Shown here one piece after another: positions 22,760 through 33,973 of a stretch of 64,000 nucleotides of DNA; position 1 is the first letter of the stretch, and each line of letters begins with the position of its first letter. The notes below the pieces were generated by a model, which worked only from the letters and a program-made list of their open reading frames with translations, was not told the origin of the DNA and did no database searches. The position numbers and the translations under genes are program-made. Where the stretch lies: NCBI GenBank assembly GCA_025531455.1, contig JAMYHL010000005.1:1054001-1118000 (forward strand), read 5' to 3'. The DNA comes from Apiotrichum sp. Y4204. Its lineage: Eukaryota > Basidiomycota > Tremellomycetes > Trichosporonales > Trichosporonaceae.

Positions 22760-24791
22760 TTCAGGATCGCGGCGGTGTGAGCCGCGGGGCCGTGGGTCAA
22801 GGGTCGGTTTCATGCATAGACATCTTGGGTGCGAGGCATTGTTGTATCTGGTCGTGTAGAGAGGTCAGGGCTTCATGCGTCAGAAGGTAAGGGCAAACTG
22901 GCCACCTGGCCAGCCTCGTGTGCACGGTCCGGTTATGAGATCATGAGAGGGCTTTTATGTCCAATGGAAACGTTGTGAAGTGACTCTTGAGCACTCATCA
23001 CTGGTCCTTGGCGGATGTACATAAATGCCTCTTTATGCGCCTCCAACACCAACTGACGCGTCCTGACGACTCTTCTCACGTTTTACGTCCTGGTGCGCGT
23101 CACAATGAATGAGAATCTCGCCCGTGGAGGCTCCCGCCATGATGCCACCACACTTCCACGGAACCTAAACCCGGCCTGACACCGAGATGTCCGAGACACG
23201 CGGCCGACCGTCGACGACGCCGCTCCGTTGAATGGCATGAATGACCGTGCGGTGGAGGCCAGGCTGCAGAGGCGTCCGTAGAGTTTAGAGATGCTTCTGA
23301 AGGCGCGACGCGGGGGCCACAGGACAGGGCCATCTTGTGAAATTCTACGAGCGGCCGTCGTACCTTCCTGGTCCAAGGATCCGAGAATACAAGGCATGCA
23401 AGGCACAGACTACGTACGGAGTGATCACACGACCAGCGCATACCTGAACATGCGACACATATCTGCCAGATCGGGTCCGGCTTTGTGTCGACCAGGTGAT
23501 CAATTGCGATCCGCGAGGCGCGCAGACTATAGAGCTATTGCCGGTGTTGAAGTGTCTTGGACTGGGGGTAAAAATACACTTTTTTGCGGAATATCATACT
23601 GCCCAAAAGGTACAGAATTGCAGAAGATCTCCTCGCTTGGCGTTTTCTGTTAGGGCAGAAAATAGCTCTTCATGGTCCATTTTAACCTTTTTCTCTTTAC
23701 TTCTGTTGTAACCGCGTGCCGCCCCCTCGTCCCCATTCTGCGGATTGAGATTCACATACTCCACGATACCGGCCACTGTCCCCAAGTACCGTAGTACCGG
23801 AGTTGCTGCGCAGCCGCATGTGCTCCATTTTGTATTTTCTGTCCTCTGCCAGAAGGTCCGCCACTTATAACCCCCCGGGGTGTCTGGGGCAACGGCGGGG
23901 CCATGACCGCGGACCGTGGAGCATGGCGAGCAGGGCGTGGTAAGGAGTAGTAGGGAGTAACAGGGATGTAGTGGAGCAGTGGAACAAGGGAGATTATGAC
24001 ATGAAGCATGGTTTTCCCTCTCGATCCCTCTTGATCCCTCCGTCGTCGGCGTCGGGTGGTGATCAGCGCCTGAGCGCCTGAAGCCGCCGGGACGCCGCCC
24101 GTGCCTGTTCACGCTGCCCCATGTGGGCAGGCATGCGCCGGCCGGCAAACTCGACCAAGGGCCTAGGGAGGTTTGGCCGCAATGATGGCATGGGTTGTGT
24201 TGCCGAATCGGATGCTGTCTGTTCTCGTGATCGTATCGAGGCGGGGGTGTGGTATGCGTGTATTAGGCGTTTGTGCGTGGGGGGCCACGGGGGTCATGGC
24301 GGCTACGGGGCTCACGCCGGGGTGTGTGTAAACTGCGGTGGTTGCCGAGATTGTGCGGTCATCCCACACCCAAGGGTTTGCACCAAGGGTGTGTGTCTTT
24401 GTCTCTCACATCCCTCGAGCCGGTCCTGGTCGGTCCTGGGATCCTGGGCCCTGGACATGTCCTTGCGTGTGGCGCGGGCCGTCGTCGTGCTGAGCGGTTG
24501 TTGGGGTGGATTGAGTTCCGACATTGCTCTGAGCATCAGAGGTTTTGCAGATGATGAGACTTGGAGACTGGGATGAATGCCATTAGCGGGCTGCCGCTAG
24601 ACACAGGACAAGAGGATGGACGCCCGCTTAAGATACAGATGCATGAAGCTTTGTAAGCCCTTGATCCTTTGATCAGTTTGACCAGTTTGCAGCACATCAC
24701 ATCTCTCACTCCCGTCACTCCTTGCAACAACTAGCTTCTCTTCTGTGTATATATCATTCCCGAACCCAGCGCTCACCGCCCTTTGCCCGCC
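22760..24791. other. intergenic between DAHP synthase and permease
   Basis: About 2.0 kb without a supported gene. It holds the DAHP synthase 3' flank and the permease upstream region. Short GGTCCTGG/GGATCCTGGG-type direct repeats occur at about 24423-24452. A CAGTTTG/TTGATC-rich AT patch precedes the permease at about 24650-24690. Confidence 0.5.
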
Positions 24792-25450
24792 ATGGACCAC
24801 CGGCACGCGGACCCCGAAAAGGCGGCCCCGTCCCCAACTGCCTACTACAATGAGAAGAAGGACCTGACTGCCGTGAGCGTGAGCGGCGCGTCGGGCACCG
24901 TGTCCCCACACCCGAGCCCGTACGCCGACCACGTTCCCGCAGGACATGTGTACGCCTTGAATGGTGCGAAGATGAATACGCTGCAACGGCTGACGGACAA
25001 GACAAGGGCGAGATGGTCGGCGGCGTCAAGCGCCAGCTGAAGCAGCGGCACATGGCCATGATTGCGATCGGAGGCGCGATCGGAACTGGTACGTACAACG
25101 GGCTGAGAGCCAGTTGAGGAACGGAATGCATTCGTGATGGCGCGTTAGTGAGACACTCTCCAGAACGCCACGCTCGTCTCTCGCACGCAAGAGCCATCCA
25201 TCACGCATACAACATATCTGCACCACTAACACCCCAGGTCTCTTTGTCGGATCCGGCGCAGCCCTCGCGAGCGGTGGGCCCGTCGCGCTCTGGATCGCAT
25301 ACTGCCTCATGGCGACAATGGTGTACAGTATGATGGTCGCGCTTGGCGAGATGGCGACGCTGTTCCCCGTCTCGGGCGCGTTTACGCACTATGCGAGTCG
25401 GTTTGTGGATGAGAGTCTGGGCTTTGTGAGTACAGAGAGATGGTGTGAGG

Positions 25451-25485
<35 letters not shown>

Positions 25486-27043
25486 GAGTCTTGTTACTTG
25501 CAATTTGCATCCTTTCCTCACGCCATGACATCCGCGCCTTGTCTTGACGCTGACTTTGTAGACGATGGGTGTCAACTACTGGTACTCGTGGGCCATCACC
25601 CTTCCGAGTGAGTCACGCCGCCCAAATGTGGCACTTTGCGCCACGTTCCCCCTCCCACACCCACCCCCCCACTAACATTTTTCAGCCGAGCTCGTCGCGG
25701 CGGCCATTGTCATTTCGTACTGGGACGAGAACACCAAGCATGCGCCGGCATACATTGCTGCGTGCCTTGTGCTCGTGTGGTGGATCAACCTGTGGGGCGC
25801 GCGCGCGTACGGCGAGGCCGAGTTCTGGTTCTCGACCGTCAAAGTCGTCACCATTATCGGCCTGCTGATTCTCTCCCTTATTCTCATGTGCGGCGGCGGG
25901 CCGACGCACGACGCAATCGGGTTCCGGTACTGGCGCAATCCGGGCCCATTCAACCAGATCCCAATCAACCAGGAGCACGGTGAGCCGTCGGTCATTGGCG
26001 GGCGGTGGGGCCAGTTCCTTGCGTTCTGGAGCGTCTTTGTCCAGGCCGCATTCTCGTTTATTGGTACCGAGATTATCGGCACGACGCTCGGTGAGGCCGA
26101 AAACCCCCGCCGTACCGTCCCGAGGGCGATCCGCCGCGTCTTCTTCCGCCTCGTCGTCTTTTACGTCCTCGGTATCTTCTTCATCTCCGTTCTCGTCCCT
26201 TACACGGACGAGAACCTGCTCAACGGCAGCGGCAACGCGACCGCCTCGCCGTGGGTCATTGCCATCAAGAACGCAAAGATCAAGGCCCTCCCCTCGATCG
26301 TCAACGCCGTCATCCTCGTCTCGGCGTGGTCGGCTGGAAACTCGGATCTCTACGCCGCGAGCAGGACAATGTACGCGCTCGCCCTTGAGGGCAAGATGCC
26401 CAAGATCTTCCGGAAGTGCACCCGCTCCGGCCTGCCCATCTACTGTGTCTGCTTCACCGGCCTGTTTGGCCTCTTGGCGTTCATGGGCACGGGGAGCAAC
26501 ACGGCCGTCAAGGCGTTCGACTGGCTCTACAACCTCTCAGCCATCACCGGCCTGCTTACCTGGTGGACCATCCTGCTGTCGTACCTCCGCTTCTACTATG
26601 GTCTTAAGCGCCAGAACCTCTCCCGCGACTCGCACCCCTACAAGGCGCCGTTCCAGCCCTGGCTTAGCTGGTATGGCATTATCTGGTTTACGCTCATTGT
26701 GATGTTTAATGGTGAGTCCAGAGCTCCCCGGCCGGGATTGCCGCGGAAATGCCGGGGTGTCCCGGGGTTACCCGGTTGAGATGGGCACTCACTCACACCA
26801 GGCTTCACCGTCTTCCTCAAGGGCAACTGGAACACGTCCAGCTTCGTCGCGGCGTACATCACTGTGCCAATCTTCTTCGCTCTCTGGATCGGATGGAAGC
26901 TCATCAAGCGCACGCGCTGGATCCCGCTCGAGGAGATTGACTTTTACACCGGCCGCCGCGAGCTCGACGAGATGGAGGCCGCCGACGAGGTGCGCTACAA
27001 GCCTGATTCGTGGTGGCAGAAGATGCTGTCTTATGTGTTCTAA
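24792..27043 (+). CDS. amino-acid permease (yeast AAT family)
   Basis: It is a 12-segment proton-coupled amino-acid transporter of the plasma membrane. Exons are 24792-24963, 25002-25088, 25238-25425, 25562-25607, 25686-26711 and 26802-27043, giving 586 residues. The cytosolic N-terminus (about 70 residues) leads to QLKQRHMAMIAIGGAIGTG|LFVGSG, the first-helix family signature. The second signature region reads YSMMVALGEMATLFPVSGAF and TMGVNYWYSWAITLPTELVA. Later blocks are FIGTEIIGTTLGEAENPRR, SAWSAGNSDLYAASRTMYAL and a C-terminus DFYTGRRELDEMEAADEV, as in general or acidic amino-acid permeases. Substrate cannot be set from sequence alone. Intron 3 holds a run of 32 T. It sits between DAHP synthase and chorismate mutase, with the latter convergent 264 bp away. 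Confidence 0.94.
25453..25484. repeat. poly(T) run of 32 in permease intron 3
   Basis: An uninterrupted homopolymer of 32 T on the coding strand lies near the 5' end of the 136-nt intron 25426-25561. It may act as an over-long polypyrimidine tract or be a replication-slippage product; its exact length may also be an assembly estimate. Confidence 0.9.
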
Positions 27044-27307
27044 GGATAGGACACGCGGGAAAATTGTCGAAAAAACAGTCGTTTCGCTCAAGAGTACGTT
27101 GTTATCTAGTGCCGTTAGTCATCCGTTAGTTTTACCGATGCAGAACACTGCAATCACAGAGGGAGCCAAGTCAGCGTTAGAGATGCGGAACACAGTGCGA
27201 TGGTCAGATATCAGCACACTGTCGAGTGGACGGTGACGGGCAGCAGCAACTCATGAGTCGTCCAGGCACACGCCATGCATGTGCCAGGCCCGTGGTGTCC
27301 TGTTATT

Positions 27308-28760
27308 TTACTTTTTACCCTGGGCAAGCCATGCGTCGATCTGCTCCTGGGGCACGCCGTCGAGGCGGTGAACGAGGTAGTCGACCTGGCGTCAGTGTCC
27401 GCGTCGCGAGCGCCTCGCGGCCTGGTGAAGAACACAATTCCACCAGACACCACACCCACCTCGACGTCCTTGGTCAGCGGAATGACATAGTCGCGGTACA
27501 GCGCGACGACCTGGTCAATGTCAATCTTGCCGCGCAGGCCCGAGTCGCGCGACGCGGGGATGACGTGCCCGTCGGCATCCATCTCGCAGCCGTACACGCG
27601 CGCCTTGTTCGCGAGGCGCACTAGCAGACGGGCCTCGACCTCGGGCTTGGTGATCAGCGCCTCGAGGGCAGCCTTGTTCGGCGGGTTCGCGAGGATGTGC
27701 GGGATAAAGTCCCATGGCGCCGAGCGGAACTTGGACTCGGAGACGAACATTCCTGGATTGTCAACATAGAGCAGGGAATGAGTGTTCGGCGGGAGAGCTG
27801 AGCTGACACCACGCACCTCTCTGCTGCACCTCTCTCCACCACCTTCTACTCACCAAAGTGGATACGCCGGCTGAGCGCCTGGAGGACCTCGACATCGCGG
27901 GTGGCCGCGCTCCCATAGTTGCCGTCATCGAGGGCGGCCGACTCGTCGTTGACGCTGAGCGACGCAGGGCGGGTAGCCGCGACGGGCGAGCCTGGGGTGA
28001 GGAGGGTGATGCCGGGTACGATCTGGTTGACGTAAAAGTCGAGAATGCGGCTGTTGGCGTTTACGCTGGGGTCGGACGCGGCGGGGACGTGCAGGAGCGG
28101 GGGGAAGGTCTGCGCCGCGATGGCGGGGCGGGGGAGCTTGTCGAGCGGCGTAAAGGGGTGTTCGTCTGGCGAGGTGAAGCGGCGCGCCTTGGCTGGAGAG
28201 TCAGCCTTGGAAAAGAGGATAAAGACCCACCGTGGAAGCTCTCGGTCTCGTAGAGGAACCACTCGAGCCATGACCCCTCCCAGTCGATCTGGTCCTTAAA
28301 CGCTCCGGGTTCGTAGATCTTCTTGTTGTGCGCAAACTGTGCGCGCTCAATGAGCACTGGGGTCAGCGGAGGGGACGGGAATGGAGAGGCTATTGGCGGA
28401 GCGTTCCGGTCGACAAGTGGGCGGGTGCAGAAAGCGTGCGAGGCGCATTGCCATCGTAACAGCTCTCTGGCATCCTTCAGATGGACTGATAGCGTCTCGC
28501 TCGATTTAGATGATCACACGAGGCGCCCACTGCTCAAGAGGCGTCTACTCAAGAGGCCCATTCGCACAGAGACTGACCTCGAAGACCAGACGCCAGCCCA
28601 GAGCCCAAAGCCCAGAGCCAAGGGCAGCCCACCACCTCTGGCCAGTACCCCCAACTCGTAACTCACAAAAGATGATCGTGTCCTCTAAGCGGATGAGCTG
28701 CCCGCGGATATTCTCCAGCGAGAGGATCCGGTCCGGGCTGGCGCCCGTCGTGAGGTTCAT
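27308..28760 (-). CDS. ARO7: chorismate mutase (AroQ, fungal allosteric type)
   Basis: It rearranges chorismate to prephenate, committing it to phenylalanine and tyrosine. Exons are 28760-28667, 28356-28231, 28192-27854, 27752-27460 and 27385-27308, giving 309 residues. All-helical family blocks are visible: [25 protein letters not shown] with active-site Arg/Glu, [85 protein letters not shown] and [19 protein letters not shown]. In the yeast homologue a regulatory dimer site binds Trp and Tyr; this region is retained, but the key residues were not checked. Length is a little above yeast Aro7 because of a loop insert around [13 protein letters not shown]. The first intron is 310 nt, the longest in the window. 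Confidence 0.95.
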
Positions 28761-29424
28761 TTGCTGCGTCAGTGTCACGGGCGAGCGCGCGGTGCGGGGG
28801 CGGATGAGGGAATGTGGGAGGGGACGGGCGTGGAGGTGGAAGAGGTGGGAGCGGCGGAGATGGGAGAAGAACATCAACAAAGTGTCCGAGTCGCGTGCAT
28901 TGCATGGTCTCTCGAGTCGTGCGTCCCGAGGTTTGAGGTGACACCCACCCAATCTTCGGTGTTCGGAGGCTCCGCGGCCCACAACCCAGATTTGTCGGCA
29001 AAGCCCGTCCCCGGGTCCCCGGGCCACCCGATTTGCGCATGGCGAATGGCGACTCGCGTAGCTGCGTGTACTCACTACTGTAGGAGCAGCCCAGCCCACC
29101 ATCATTCACCTCTGCAAAGTCTCGGTGCTGTATACTACTACTACTGTATGCATAAACTCGAGTGATGCATCGCCTGCTGCCCTCATATAACATTCAAGCA
29201 CAGAGCTGGCATGTCTGCCTTTTGAGTGGACGCCCATTCACAAGTTTTTCTGTTAGCGTCCATTGCCGGAATGCGAATCAAGCCTACAGTATGCAGCCTG
29301 CAGCCTGCAGCCTGCAGCGTGCCACCATGAGCCCGTCGCCTGCTCCTCCACTGCCAATGGTATACAGAATGCATGAACACCACATCTCTAGCTCTAGACC
29401 CGGACCCCAATACTAGACACAGCA
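28761..29424. other. intergenic: ARO7 promoter and NOP7 3' flank
   Basis: Both neighbours read leftward. A tandem GCAGCCT repeat (three full copies plus partial) lies at about 29293-29318. Three consecutive ACT/CTA triplets occur near 29131-29145. No gene is seen. Confidence 0.5.
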
Positions 29425-31522
29425 TTACGCCTTGCGTCCGGCGCGCGCCTCCTTGCGCTTGCGCTTTTCGATCTCCTTGCGGCGCGTCTCGAGCTTCTGC
29501 TTCTGCGAGGAATTAGTACACCATAACAGAATAACACTCCAACGCTTCGCACTCACCTCGGCAGACTTCTCCGCGTTCGAGTACTTCATCTTCTCGTACA
29601 GCTTGGCCTTCTTGTTGGACATCATGATCTTGCGCAGGTCCTCGTCCGCGCGGCCGTTGGCGTTCGCCTTGGCCGGCGCCTTCTTGCCGTGGATCTTGGT
29701 CGCCTCCTTGAGCTGTGCCTTGAATTCCGTATGAGAAGTGCCGTTTGCCTCGGCCTCGAGCTCGGCCGCGTGCAGCAGCGTCGCATCGGATGGGTTCTCC
29801 GCCGCCGCCAGGAGCGCGGGAGGGAACTCTGGCTCCTTGGCCTCTATCTCCTCATCATCCTCGTCGTCCTCGTCAGACTCCTCCTCCTCAGCAGCCTCGG
29901 CGCCCTCCGCACCCTCCTCCGCCTCGTCAAGCCAGGGACGCACGGCCTCTCCCTCGCCCTCCCACGGCGACAGGTGCGGCGGGAGGAGCTTGCCAGGGCC
30001 GTACTCCTCCGTGCCGAGCACCTTGCCGCGGTTGACACAGTCGGCAACCCACTGCGGCTGCACCCAGGTCCATTTCCGTCCCGCCTCCATCTCGCGCCTC
30101 CGCTCGTCGGTCATCGGACGGTCGATCAGAACGTGGGTGATGGTGTTGGCATTCGGGCCGCTGCCGGGCGTCGGGGCGGTGAGCGAGGTGACAACCTTGC
30201 CACCGAGAGCACGGATGACAAACTCCCAAGTACGGCTCGAGGTCTCACGCGAGAGGTAGAAGGTGTAGGGGGCGAAGATGAGGTTGGCGGTGGATGATGG
30301 GCTGGAGGAGGCAACAAGGGAAGTGTATGTCGGGAGAGTGGCGGTAGAGACATCCTCGACCTCGGCACCCTTGGACGGGCGCTCAACAAAGTCCTCGTCC
30401 ACCTCCGCGGTCTGCTCCTCCATCTCAACATCCTCCTCGTCCTCGACAGTCGCGGTGTTCGAAATGCCGGCAATCGCGCGCTTGACCGCCTTCTTCGAGA
30501 CGCCCTCCGCGGCGGTGGCGCCGGACGACTTGTTCTCAATCAGACGGAACGCGCCGACAGTCTCGCCCCTCTCGTCCTGCTCGACATCCAGAGGAGGCGG
30601 GTAGACGAGGTTCTCCTCAGTGTAGAGCTTGTAGAGCACAAACGAAATGAGGGTGCGGTAGAGCTCGAGGAATGTGAGGAGAATGCGGAAGTCGACGTCG
30701 GTGGGGACGTGCTGCTGGAAATCGTAGCCCTCGAGCCAGCGGACCTTGACCAGCTCGCCGCCGTGTCCGGGAACCTCGCACTCGTAGTACACACCCTTGA
30801 TGCCAAGGAACACCTTGCGGAGCGAGTGCGTGCGGATCGCCCACACCTTCCACTCGTTGATCAGGCGGCCACACTCGGCGATGACTTCGGTGGGGACAAG
30901 AGTCTTGCCGGGGATGGGGTTCGTAGGGAGCTTCGAGAAGAGGTGCACGAGGTTAAGCGGGTCCTGGATGTCCTGCAGCGCAAGAGAGAAGGTGGGGTAG
31001 CTGGTGTCAGTTGAGACTCGTTACATCGTAACTCACCGCTCCTTCACAATGTGGTCGAGACGCGCAATAGGCTTGCTGGCCTCGAGGTTCTTGGCCAGGC
31101 CCCACTCGCCACGGCCAACAGCGCGCGCAAGCTTCTTGGCAAACGCCTTGTGCTCGCGGAACTTGACGAGAAGCGGCTCATGGAGGAGATACTGGATGTC
31201 CTTGTGGTAGTAGAACGAAGCCGGGGCCGACGAGCCCTTGTTCGCGCGCTTCTTGTGCAGCGGCTCGCGGGGGTAGATGCCTGATGTGAGCGTGTAAAAC
31301 GAGGATAAGAGTGGATCTGGCGGTACTATTTATTGTGCTTTCGTACGGAATCTCCCAGCACTACCATAGCACCACCTCGACATCCCAGCACGGGTACTCA
31401 CCCTTGAGGATACACAGACGACGAAAGTCGGAGAGCGAGATCTGGAGCTTCTTGAGCGCCTGGTTTCGCGTAATGTAGTTCTTGGCCGCGCCGGACTCTC
31501 CCTTCTTCTTGATGCGGGCCAT
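29425..31522 (-). CDS. NOP7: pescadillo homologue NOP7
   Basis: It is the nucleolar scaffold of the Nop7-Erb1-Ytm1 (PeBoW) complex needed for 27S pre-rRNA processing and 60S assembly. Exons are 31522-31402, 31280-31037, 31000-29557 and 29502-29425, giving 628 residues. The pescadillo N-domain begins [20 protein letters not shown] and includes [77 protein letters not shown] and [25 protein letters not shown] domain (about 360-463) runs from [20 protein letters not shown] to [19 protein letters not shown]. An acidic stretch ([14 protein letters not shown]) and a basic coiled coil follow ([18 protein letters not shown]). It is divergent from RRN7. Confidence 0.96.
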
Positions 31523-31869
31523 TTTGGGGGAGGGGAGGATGTAGTTGTCGTCGCAGGGGGTGGTGTCGACGATGAAGGTCTTGGTCTTGTCTTGTCTCGG
31601 TCAAGTTGTTCAGAATTCTCGTGCTCGCCACCACCCGTGGATCTCTGGATCGGCAGATCTGCAACTTCTGTGAAGTGGGAAATTTTTGGTTCCGTTCATG
31701 ATTGCTCGCGTGGCCAAAAAGTGGAGGTCCCACTGCCGATCACTCGGGATCGCGGATCGCGGACCGACTGTGTGGCCAACTTTCGTGACCTGGGACTGAA
31801 TGTTGTTGTTATTGCTACATCCGCTGCATACCCCCTTCTTAACACCTGCTCCACTTGCTCCGCGCGGCC
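31523..31869. promoter_or_regulatory. divergent promoter, NOP7 / RRN7
   Basis: This 347-bp gap separates the start codons of two genes for ribosome production. GGGAAATTTTTGG at about 31677-31689 resembles the yeast rRNA-processing element (RRPE, core AAATTTT). GATCGGCAG (31648-31656) and its reverse complement CTGCCGATC (31733-31741) flank that A/T motif, 20 bp to the left and 43 bp to the right. A GGGATCGCGGATCGCGGACC run follows at about 31746-31765. Confidence 0.6.
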
Positions 31870-33973
31870 ATGGCGAGAAAGTGCCCGCAGTGCGGGTCGC
31901 GCAAGTGGCGCAAGGATGCGATCTCCGGCAGCGTCGTGTGCGAGGACGGGCACGTCTTGGCTGTGAGTTGCATGAACCGCTTCGATTAACTAATGCCGCA
32001 GAGCGTGCGGTCCGAGAACCTCGTAGCGGAACCGACGGGCCATGTCATGCAGAAGCGCAAGATTACGAAAAACGTCCGAGGTCGGGGGAACAGGTCGAGG
32101 GCGAATCTGGACTGTGGGTCGCTCGGCGGGCTGCGCTGACGGAAGTGCTCCATGGGCGAGCGGCGGAGTATCTCCGGATACAGGGGCTCCAGCTCCTTCT
32201 CCGCCATCAGGTCGCCGCGCTGAAGACGGTATGGCAGCTACCTGATGCTTTTGAGGTTAGCTGATCACGGGTGTACTTAGCTAACAATGCAGATTGTCGT
32301 CCGAGAGCTGTGGACGTACCAGCTGGCCATGACGCCGATCCCGCAGATGGACAAGGAGTCGGGGAGCAGCACGCCCCAGCCGGAGATTTCGAAAGCGAGC
32401 TCCTCGCAGTTTATGGACAATAACAGGGATAGCAGGAGTGGTAGTAATAGCGATAGCGATCGCGAAGAAGGGAGCGACAGTGATGTCAGCGAAAGCAGCG
32501 ATGTGGCCGACAAGGACGAGTCGGATGCGGAGCTCCTCGCGCAGCTGTCCGAGGACAGCGACGCCGAGCTGGAGAACGTCGGCGGAAATAGTGGCGAACC
32601 ACCAGCACGGAAGAGAACGAGACTAAGAGTAAGCGACACGCTTGTCTGTCTCGTCCTCGGCCTGTGGCTGCTGCGTATCCCGTTTACGCACGTCGACATC
32701 GAGTCGTGAGTTGTCCATTTCCGTCCAACTCTCTAACACCTCAGTCTGATCAACACAAACCAGATTCCATACATCAACTTTGTGTACAGCACACTGCTGC
32801 CTGCCGAAATGTTCAAGCTCATGAACTCTGATATCCAACGGTCACTCAACCCCCCGCGCTCGCCGCCACCCATGCAGCTCTACGAGGCCTCGCGACGGTT
32901 TGCGCGCATCCTGACCCAGGCGCACGGCCAGGTGATTCCAGAGATCAACGTCCAGCCGTTGGCGTGGCATCTCATCTCCCAGCTCGGGGGAACTGGTGGG
33001 TTGCGGAATAGGATGATTTCTAATCCCCAGCTTTGACGCATGCGCAGACTCTCAAAGTGCTCTACCTCATTGACGCCAACATGTCGCTGAACGTCACGCA
33101 TCTGACTACGTTTATGCGGAAACGGCGCAACTCGGAATCGACTACACAGATTTCCATCATGTCGGACACCAAGGACATTGTCATGCCCGAGCTGAGCATC
33201 GTCGCCGCGTGGGTGATTGTGATGAAGCTGGCGTACGGCCTGGACGGGCAGGAGCGGTGAGTGCCGGGAGACTGAGTTCTGCTTATACCAGATTGGCACT
33301 GCTACGAACAGAGCCGCTGATTGGCATGCCGCACGGCGATATGTGGGTCAAGGAGCTCGGCGAGCGCGTCAAGAGCGGCGTGCTCAAGGGCACGCGAAGG
33401 GATCTCGAGCGGCTGCGTTTCGATATCATGGAACCGGTGGACATTGACCGGTTTCTGGACCGCGCCGAGGACGTCCTCCTCAAGGACCGCGACTTTGGAA
33501 AAGGTGTGTTAGTACCACCTCCTACTTACTAACACTCAGGCAACCATCTCGCCCAGTTCCCACTGCACAAAGTCCCAAAGACGCCCGCTCCGGACCCATC
33601 ACCAAACTCGTGGGCAGACTTCCACGCCGCGTCTGCCGCCGACCCCGTGCGACTGAGCACCGCGCGGCCGTCGCGCGAGCTGCCCCTCATGCCGGGCGAG
33701 CAGTATCGGCGGTACGACGCGTCGGACATTACTGGCGAGCTCCCCGCGGCGTTCGAGACAGTCCTGCAGGCCGCGGCAGAGGTCATTGGCGTCCCTGTGC
33801 AGATTGTTGCCGAGACAGTTGAGCATTTTGAGCGGCGCATGCACAGTGCCCGGCCCCGCCGCGACCCGCCCCCGAGGGAGAATAATGCCAGCCCCGCATT
33901 CCGCCGTGTGCGTGCCGCTGGGCTGCGCGAGAGCCGAAGTCTCGACCACGCGCTGGATGAGCTTGGTGTGTAG
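31870..33973 (+). CDS. RRN7: RNA polymerase I core-factor subunit Rrn7 (TAF1B-like)
   Basis: It is a TFIIB-related factor that recruits Pol I to the rDNA promoter. Exons are 31870-31962, 32002-32113, 32146-32255, 32293-32705, 32745-32995, 33031-33256, 33292-33503 and 33540-33973, giving 616 residues. A zinc ribbon opens the protein (CPQCGSRKWRKD, then VVCEDGHVL; ligands near C5, C8, C24 and H28). A B-reader-like basic segment (HVMQKRKITKNVRGRG) follows, then cyclin-like helices: LLHGRAAEYLRIQGLQLLLR, IVVRELWTYQLAMTPIP, SDTLVCLVLGLWLLRIPFTH and QVIPEINVQPLAWHLIS. A Ser/Asp/Glu-rich insert lies at about residues 120-205. All seven introns are 32-39 nt. The 32-nt one (32114-32145, GTGGGT...CTGACGGAAG) was deduced because only a length of 2 mod 3 restores the family frame. 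Confidence 0.9.

Noticed and set aside
26712..26801. CCCCGG/CCGGGG palindromes as a regulatory hairpin
   Set aside because: They lie inside a 90-nt intron of the permease; GC-rich short inverted words are expected there and no conserved structure can be argued from one sequence.
32002..32260. Apparent frameshift in RRN7
   Set aside because: A 32-nt intron with GT donor, CTGAC branch and AG acceptor restores frame, so the gene is intact rather than a pseudogene.
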